Part shown: positions 6,757 through 10,126 of the stretch, in pieces
How positions within the stretch are numbered: the stretch's first letter is position 1
Layout: the number at the start of each line of letters is the position of its first letter
From: a bacterium TMED144
Lineage (GTDB): Bacteria > Fidelibacterota > Marinisomatia > Marinisomatales > TCS55
Length of the DNA: 10,126 nucleotides
Direction of reading: 5' to 3'
Assembly: GCA_002170005.2 (NCBI GenBank)
Contig: NHGT02000025.1
Span: 1 to 10,126, forward strand
Translations under genes and position numbers: made by a program
The notes under the pieces: model-generated
Database searches by the model: none
What the model was told of the DNA's origin: nothing
What the model saw: only the letters and a program-made list of their open reading frames with translations

Positions 6757-6818
6757 TATACTTACTTTATATTATAGTCCATCCATACCACTTAATTCAA
6801 TATACAATATTAAGTATA
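6757..6818. repeat. Spaced 8-bp inverted repeat flanking the leftward promoter
   Basis: TATACTTA (6757-6764) and its exact complement TAAGTATA (6811-6818) bracket the leftward promoter almost symmetrically, with 46 bases between the arms. A near copy, AATACTTA, lies at 6731-6738, 26 bases further on. The arrangement suggests binding sites for a dimeric regulator of the divergent genes, but A/T-rich 8-mers recur by chance and no known operator is recognised. Confidence 0.3.
6771..6800 (-). promoter_or_regulatory. Sigma-70-like promoter for the leftward cluster
   Basis: On the minus strand TTGAAT (6800-6795) is followed after 18 bases by a perfect TATAAT (6776-6771). The transcription start would fall near 6764, leaving a leader of about 38 bases before the aminotransferase ATG at 6726. 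No promoter of comparable quality is seen for the rightward genes; the best candidate there is a TATATT at 6855-6860, about 30 bases before the start at 6890, without a convincing -35 element. Confidence 0.6.
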
Positions 6819-6889
6819 GATAAAATTTGTAAAAATTAATTAATAAAAATGATGTATATTTTTCTCAATATATTTCATTAATCCAAATT

Positions 6890-8659
6890 ATGAAAAACAA
6901 AAAATCTAAATTAAACCTAGCATTATTCATCTTATTCCTTTTTTCAATAATGAGTTGCGAATTAGAAAATTACAGCAAAAAATTACATCAAATTTTTTCA
7001 GATGCAGACAATTTCCATTTTAAAGAAAACCCTATTAGTGCTACCTACGCAGGTATATATAAATACAATAACAAAATGCCTTCTATTTCGAAAGAAAGTT
7101 TGGATAGGAGATTAAATTTTTGGAAAGGGATTATTTTACGTCTGAACAAAATAGAATTAAACAAACTTAGTAATGAAGATAAAATAAATTATTCTATTTT
7201 TCAAGATATGGTAAAAGGAAGAATAGATGCAATTTTATTTAAAGATTATCAAATGCCTATTAATGCTGATTCAGGTTTTCATACTGGGCTTTCAAGATTG
7301 CACAAAGCAATGTCGTTCAATACCGAATCCGATTATTTGAATTATATTAGCCGATTAGATCAATTTCCACGTTTTTTTGATGAACACATTAGTAACATGA
7401 AAGAGGGAATTGCAGAAAATAGAACTTTACCTCAAGTAGTACTCAACGGATATGAAGTTACAATAACTACTCATATTGTTGATGAAATCAAAGAAAGTGC
7501 ATTTTTTACCCCTTTTACATCTTTTCCAAAAACTTTGAACAAAGAACAAAAAGAAAAACTGTTAGAACTAGGATCAGAGAGCATCAAAAAAAAAGTGATA
7601 CCATCGTTTCAAAACTTTCTAGATTTTTTCTTAAAGGAATACTATCCAAACGCCAGGAAAACCCTTGGGGCATCAGAACTTCCCAATGGCAATCAGTTTT
7701 ATCAATACAAGATTAAACAATTTACCACCTTGGACCTGAACGCAGATGAAATCCATAATATAGGATTAAGTGAAGTGAAAAGAATAAGAAAAGAAATGGA
7801 TAAGATAATAGCTGATTTAGAGTTTGATGGCACATTTGAAATGTTTCTTGATTTTTTAAGAACGGACAAAAGGTTCTATGCAAAATCAGCTGAAGATCTT
7901 TTAAAAGAAGCATCTTTTATTGCAAAAAAAATGGATGCCAAACTTCCATCGCTATTTAAAAAATTACCTCGACTTCCATATGGCGTTGCGCCTGTTCCTG
8001 ATGATCTTGCGCCTAAATATACTGGTGGCAGATACTCAGGTCCCGCAAAAGGTAGTAATGAAGCTGGTTACTATTGGGTAAATACATACAAACTTGAAGT
8101 TAGACCTCTTTATAATCTCGAAGCTTTAACACTGCATGAAGGGGTTCCAGGACACCATCTTCAAAATTCAATTGCAGCAGAAATTACTGGTCTGCCTGAT
8201 TTTCGTAAAAGATTAGGTATTACCGTTTTTGGAGAAGGTTGGGGTCTTTACAGTGAATTTCTGGGACTAGAGGCAGGTTTTTATAAGGATCCGTACAGCA
8301 ATTTTGGTAGACTAACCTATGAAATGTGGAGAGCATGTAGGTTGGTTGTTGATACCGGTATTCATGCAAAGAATTGGTCTAGGCAAAAAGTAATAGATTA
8401 TCTATCTAGCAATACTGCCCTTCCAATTCATGAATGTACAACAGAGACCGATAGATATATTGCGTGGCCAGGACAAGCCCTGGCATATAAAATTGGTGAA
8501 CTTAAAATTAAAGAATTAAGAAAATTCGCAAGCAAAGAGCTTGGTCAAAATTTTGATCTAAGAGAATTTCATGATACAATATTATGGAGCGGTGAGTTGC
8601 CATTGGATCTTTTAGAGCAAAATATAAAAAACTGGATCGAGGTTAAAAAAGGATCATGA
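6890..8659 (+). CDS. DUF885 family lipoprotein, metallopeptidase-like
   Basis: This complete 589-residue protein belongs to the DUF885 family, exported proteins generally regarded as peptidase-like with a metal-binding motif. The N-terminus is a lipoprotein signal: basic start, hydrophobic core, and lipobox SIMSC with Cys23 as the lipid-modified residue. The core signature is LTLHEGVPGHHLQ (413-425), where His416, Glu417, His422 and His423 are probable metal ligands or catalytic residues; a second conserved block is FGEGWGLYSE (447-456) with Glu449. The C-terminus shows the family pattern TETDRYIAWPGQALAYKIGE. Length is normal. The ATG at 6890 is the only start that gives the full signal peptide; no Shine-Dalgarno is present. 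It is the first gene of the rightward cluster, its stop overlapping the next start by 4 bp (ATGA), so translation is probably coupled. Substrate is unknown. Confidence 0.93.
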   Translation: MKNKKSKLNLALFILFLFSIMSCELENYSKKLHQIFSDADNFHFKENPISATYAGIYKYNNKMPSISKESLDRRLNFWKGIILRLNKIELNKLSNEDKINYSIFQDMVKGRIDAILFKDYQMPINADSGFHTGLSRLHKAMSFNTESDYLNYISRLDQFPRFFDEHISNMKEGIAENRTLPQVVLNGYEVTITTHIVDEIKESAFFTPFTSFPKTLNKEQKEKLLELGSESIKKKVIPSFQNFLDFFLKEYYPNARKTLGASELPNGNQFYQYKIKQFTTLDLNADEIHNIGLSEVKRIRKEMDKIIADLEFDGTFEMFLDFLRTDKRFYAKSAEDLLKEASFIAKKMDAKLPSLFKKLPRLPYGVAPVPDDLAPKYTGGRYSGPAKGSNEAGYYWVNTYKLEVRPLYNLEALTLHEGVPGHHLQNSIAAEITGLPDFRKRLGITVFGEGWGLYSEFLGLEAGFYKDPYSNFGRLTYEMWRACRLVVDTGIHAKNWSRQKVIDYLSSNTALPIHECTTETDRYIAWPGQALAYKIGELKIKELRKFASKELGQNFDLREFHDTILWSGELPLDLLEQNIKNWIEVKKGS

Positions 8660-9813
8660 TAACAAAAAAAATATTTTTCATATTAATATTTGCGATAACA
8701 TCTATACTATCGCAAACCTATTACCCAGACTTCGGAAAATGGAAAAGAAAAAAACCTAACCAAGTGGGCTTTAATCAAAAAAAAATTAACAAGGCGATTC
8801 AATATGCTATCAAGAGCGAAAGTGATGGCTCTAGAAATCTAACAGAATTCATCAAGGCTACACTTACCAAAGAACCTCATGGAGAGATTATCGGCCCTAC
8901 TAGAGATCGTGGAGATATGACAGGACTGATTATTAAAAATGGATTTATAGTTTCAGAATGGGGAAATATAGATAGAGTTGATATGACCTTCAGCATATCA
9001 AAGACCTACCTCTCTACAGTTATAGGGGTAGCTTTGGATAAGGGCTTAATCCATGATGTTAATGATAAAGTTCAAATGTATGTACCAACTGAACATTTTG
9101 AAAGTGAGCATAATTCTAAAATAACATGGGATCATCTGTTGCGACAAACCAGTCATTGGAAAGGAACGCTATGGGATAAACCCGATTGGGCTGACCGTCC
9201 TCCAAAAAATGTTGCTTGGACTGAACTACAGAATCAACCAATGTACGAGCCGGGAAAAAATTGGAAATATAACGATGTTAGGGTAAATCTTTTGGCATTT
9301 AGCGGTCTTCAAGTTTGGCGTAAACCCCTACCGCAGGTTTTAAAAGAAAAAGTTATGGACCCAATTGGAGCATCTAGTACTTGGAGGTGGCATGGTTACG
9401 AAAATTCGTGGGTTTTACTTGACGGTCAAATGATGCAATCAGTCAGTGGTGGAGGTCATTGGGGAGGTGGAGTATGGATAAATGCGTTGGATCACGCGCG
9501 TTTTGGATATCTTTTTTTGCGAAACGGTAAGTGGAAAAACAAACAGATTATTTCTGAAGAATGGATCAAGATGGCTAGCACTCCAACCGATGTTCATCAA
9601 GGCTATGGTTATATGAATTGGTTTTTAAACTCTGATAAAGAGGGTAAAGCTAAATCAATTCCATCAGCTCCCAAAACAGCGGTAACATTTAGAGGAGCTG
9701 GCTCAAATATTATTTATATTGACTGGGAAAACGATATTGTTTGTGTTGTAAGATGGATAGATCGAACAAAATTCAACCAGTTCATCAAATTGATGTTAAC
9801 TGCTTTAGACTAA
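8656..9813 (+). CDS. Secreted serine hydrolase, class C beta-lactamase/esterase family
   Basis: This 385-residue beta-lactamase-fold (penicillin-binding-protein-like) hydrolase has the nucleophile motif S-x-x-K as FSISKTY, with Ser113 and Lys116. The second motif is Tyr205 in KYNDVRVN (204-211), a Y-N-D variant of the usual Y-x-N. The third motif region is probably GGGHWGGGVW (265-274, His268-Trp269-Gly270). Also typical of this subgroup are MDPIGASSTWRWHGYENSW and a C-terminal RGAGSNIIYIDWEND. A Sec signal peptide covers about residues 1-19 (cleavage likely SILS/Q). Members hydrolyse esters, amides or D-amino-acid peptides; true beta-lactamase activity is unlikely to be the main role. The start overlaps the DUF885 stop by four bases, with an incidental AGGA just upstream, and the next gene begins 10 bases after its stop. 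Confidence 0.92.
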   Translation: MITKKIFFILIFAITSILSQTYYPDFGKWKRKKPNQVGFNQKKINKAIQYAIKSESDGSRNLTEFIKATLTKEPHGEIIGPTRDRGDMTGLIIKNGFIVSEWGNIDRVDMTFSISKTYLSTVIGVALDKGLIHDVNDKVQMYVPTEHFESEHNSKITWDHLLRQTSHWKGTLWDKPDWADRPPKNVAWTELQNQPMYEPGKNWKYNDVRVNLLAFSGLQVWRKPLPQVLKEKVMDPIGASSTWRWHGYENSWVLLDGQMMQSVSGGGHWGGGVWINALDHARFGYLFLRNGKWKNKQIISEEWIKMASTPTDVHQGYGYMNWFLNSDKEGKAKSIPSAPKTAVTFRGAGSNIIYIDWENDIVCVVRWIDRTKFNQFIKLMLTALD

Positions 9814-9822
9814 ATAAATCTA

Positions 9823-10126
9823 ATGAGATTTTTAATTAAGATAGTCCCAGTTTATTTCTTTATTTTCATTTTAAGTTGCGAAAAAAATTTACCTTATGAC
9901 ATAATTTTTAAAAACGGTGTTATTGTTGATGGGCTTGGAAATGAACCATATGAAGCAGATATTGGAATTAAAGGAGATAAAATTGTTACACTTGAACAAG
10001 ATATTTCAAGTGACTTATCAAAACAAGTAATAGATATTTCTAATCGTATTATTTCTCCGGGCTTTATAGACAATCATGCACATATTCAAACAAATATTCA
10101 TGAGCATCCATTAGCTGAAAATTTCA
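9823..10126 (+). CDS. D-aminoacylase-type amidohydrolase, lipoprotein (partial, runs off right edge)
   Basis: 101 codons are visible before the window ends. A lipoprotein signal (hydrophobic core FFIFILSC, Cys19) precedes the N-terminal beta-sandwich of the amidohydrolase superfamily: YDIIFKNGVIVDGLGNEP (25-42), ADIGIKGDKIVTL (45-57) and VIDISNRIISPGFIDNHAH (69-87). The last contains the first metal ligands His85-x-His87 of the TIM-barrel active site. The pattern matches N-acyl-D-amino-acid deacylase/dihydroorotase-like enzymes, and the following HEHPLAENF is like a marine D-aminoacylase subgroup I recall. The rest of the barrel lies outside the window. It starts 9 bases after the serine hydrolase stop, in the same direction, without a Shine-Dalgarno, so it is the third gene of the rightward operon. 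Confidence 0.88.
   Translation, partial: MRFLIKIVPVYFFIFILSCEKNLPYDIIFKNGVIVDGLGNEPYEADIGIKGDKIVTLEQDISSDLSKQVIDISNRIISPGFIDNHAHIQTNIHEHPLAENF

Noticed and set aside
6727..6889. Small RNA or tRNA in the divergent gap
   Set aside because: No cloverleaf, GC-rich stem or terminator-like structure is visible; the gap is explained by promoter and repeat elements.
7722..7913. A 63-codon open frame on the minus strand
   Set aside because: It lies entirely inside the DUF885 gene; its Leu/Phe/Ser-rich composition is what the antisense of Lys/Glu-rich coding gives.
8656..9813. Antibiotic-resistance beta-lactamase
   Set aside because: The fold motifs are present, but the Y-N-D and HWGGG pattern and operon context fit the broad esterase/peptidase-like subgroup better than a dedicated AmpC.

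Overview
This is an AT-rich window (about two thirds A+T by eye, not counted) from a Gram-negative bacterium. Lipoprotein signal peptides, a Tat-type leader, the gene families present and the near absence of Shine-Dalgarno sequences fit a marine or planktonic lineage such as Bacteroidota or a Marinimicrobia-like group. The one clear promoter looks like an ordinary sigma-70 site rather than the Bacteroidota type, so I do not assign a phylum.

There are two divergent gene clusters around a 163-bp regulatory gap (6727-6889). The leftward cluster runs from 6726 off the left edge. In order it holds a Tat-leader class V (PLP) aminotransferase, an alpha/beta hydrolase fused to a membrane domain of about eight helices, an unrecognised protein with a faint GNAT-like pattern, a full-length DNA photolyase/cryptochrome, an antenna-less photolyase-like FAD-domain protein, a small protein that looks like the missing C-terminal domain of that FAD protein, and a partial DUF5522-like cysteine-motif protein. 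Gaps are 42 bp or less and several genes overlap, so this is probably one transcript. The last four genes form a photolyase/flavoprotein block.

The rightward cluster (6890 to beyond the right edge) encodes three exported hydrolases in tight succession: a DUF885 lipoprotein with a metallopeptidase-like motif, a secreted class C beta-lactamase-fold serine hydrolase, and the start of a lipoprotein D-aminoacylase-type amidohydrolase. Together they suggest breakdown of peptide or amide compounds in the periplasm; substrates cannot be read from the sequence.

The strongest oddity is at 643-652. A run of ten A's (minus strand) lies where the antenna-less photolyase-like gene goes out of frame with the downstream 149-residue frame. 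One A fewer would join them into a protein of about 396 residues, close to what I recall for single-chain relatives. It is either an indel (sequencing or real), or a site of transcriptional slippage or frameshifting. I see no tRNA, rRNA, CRISPR array, insertion sequence or phage gene, and no gene-free stretch longer than 300 bases.
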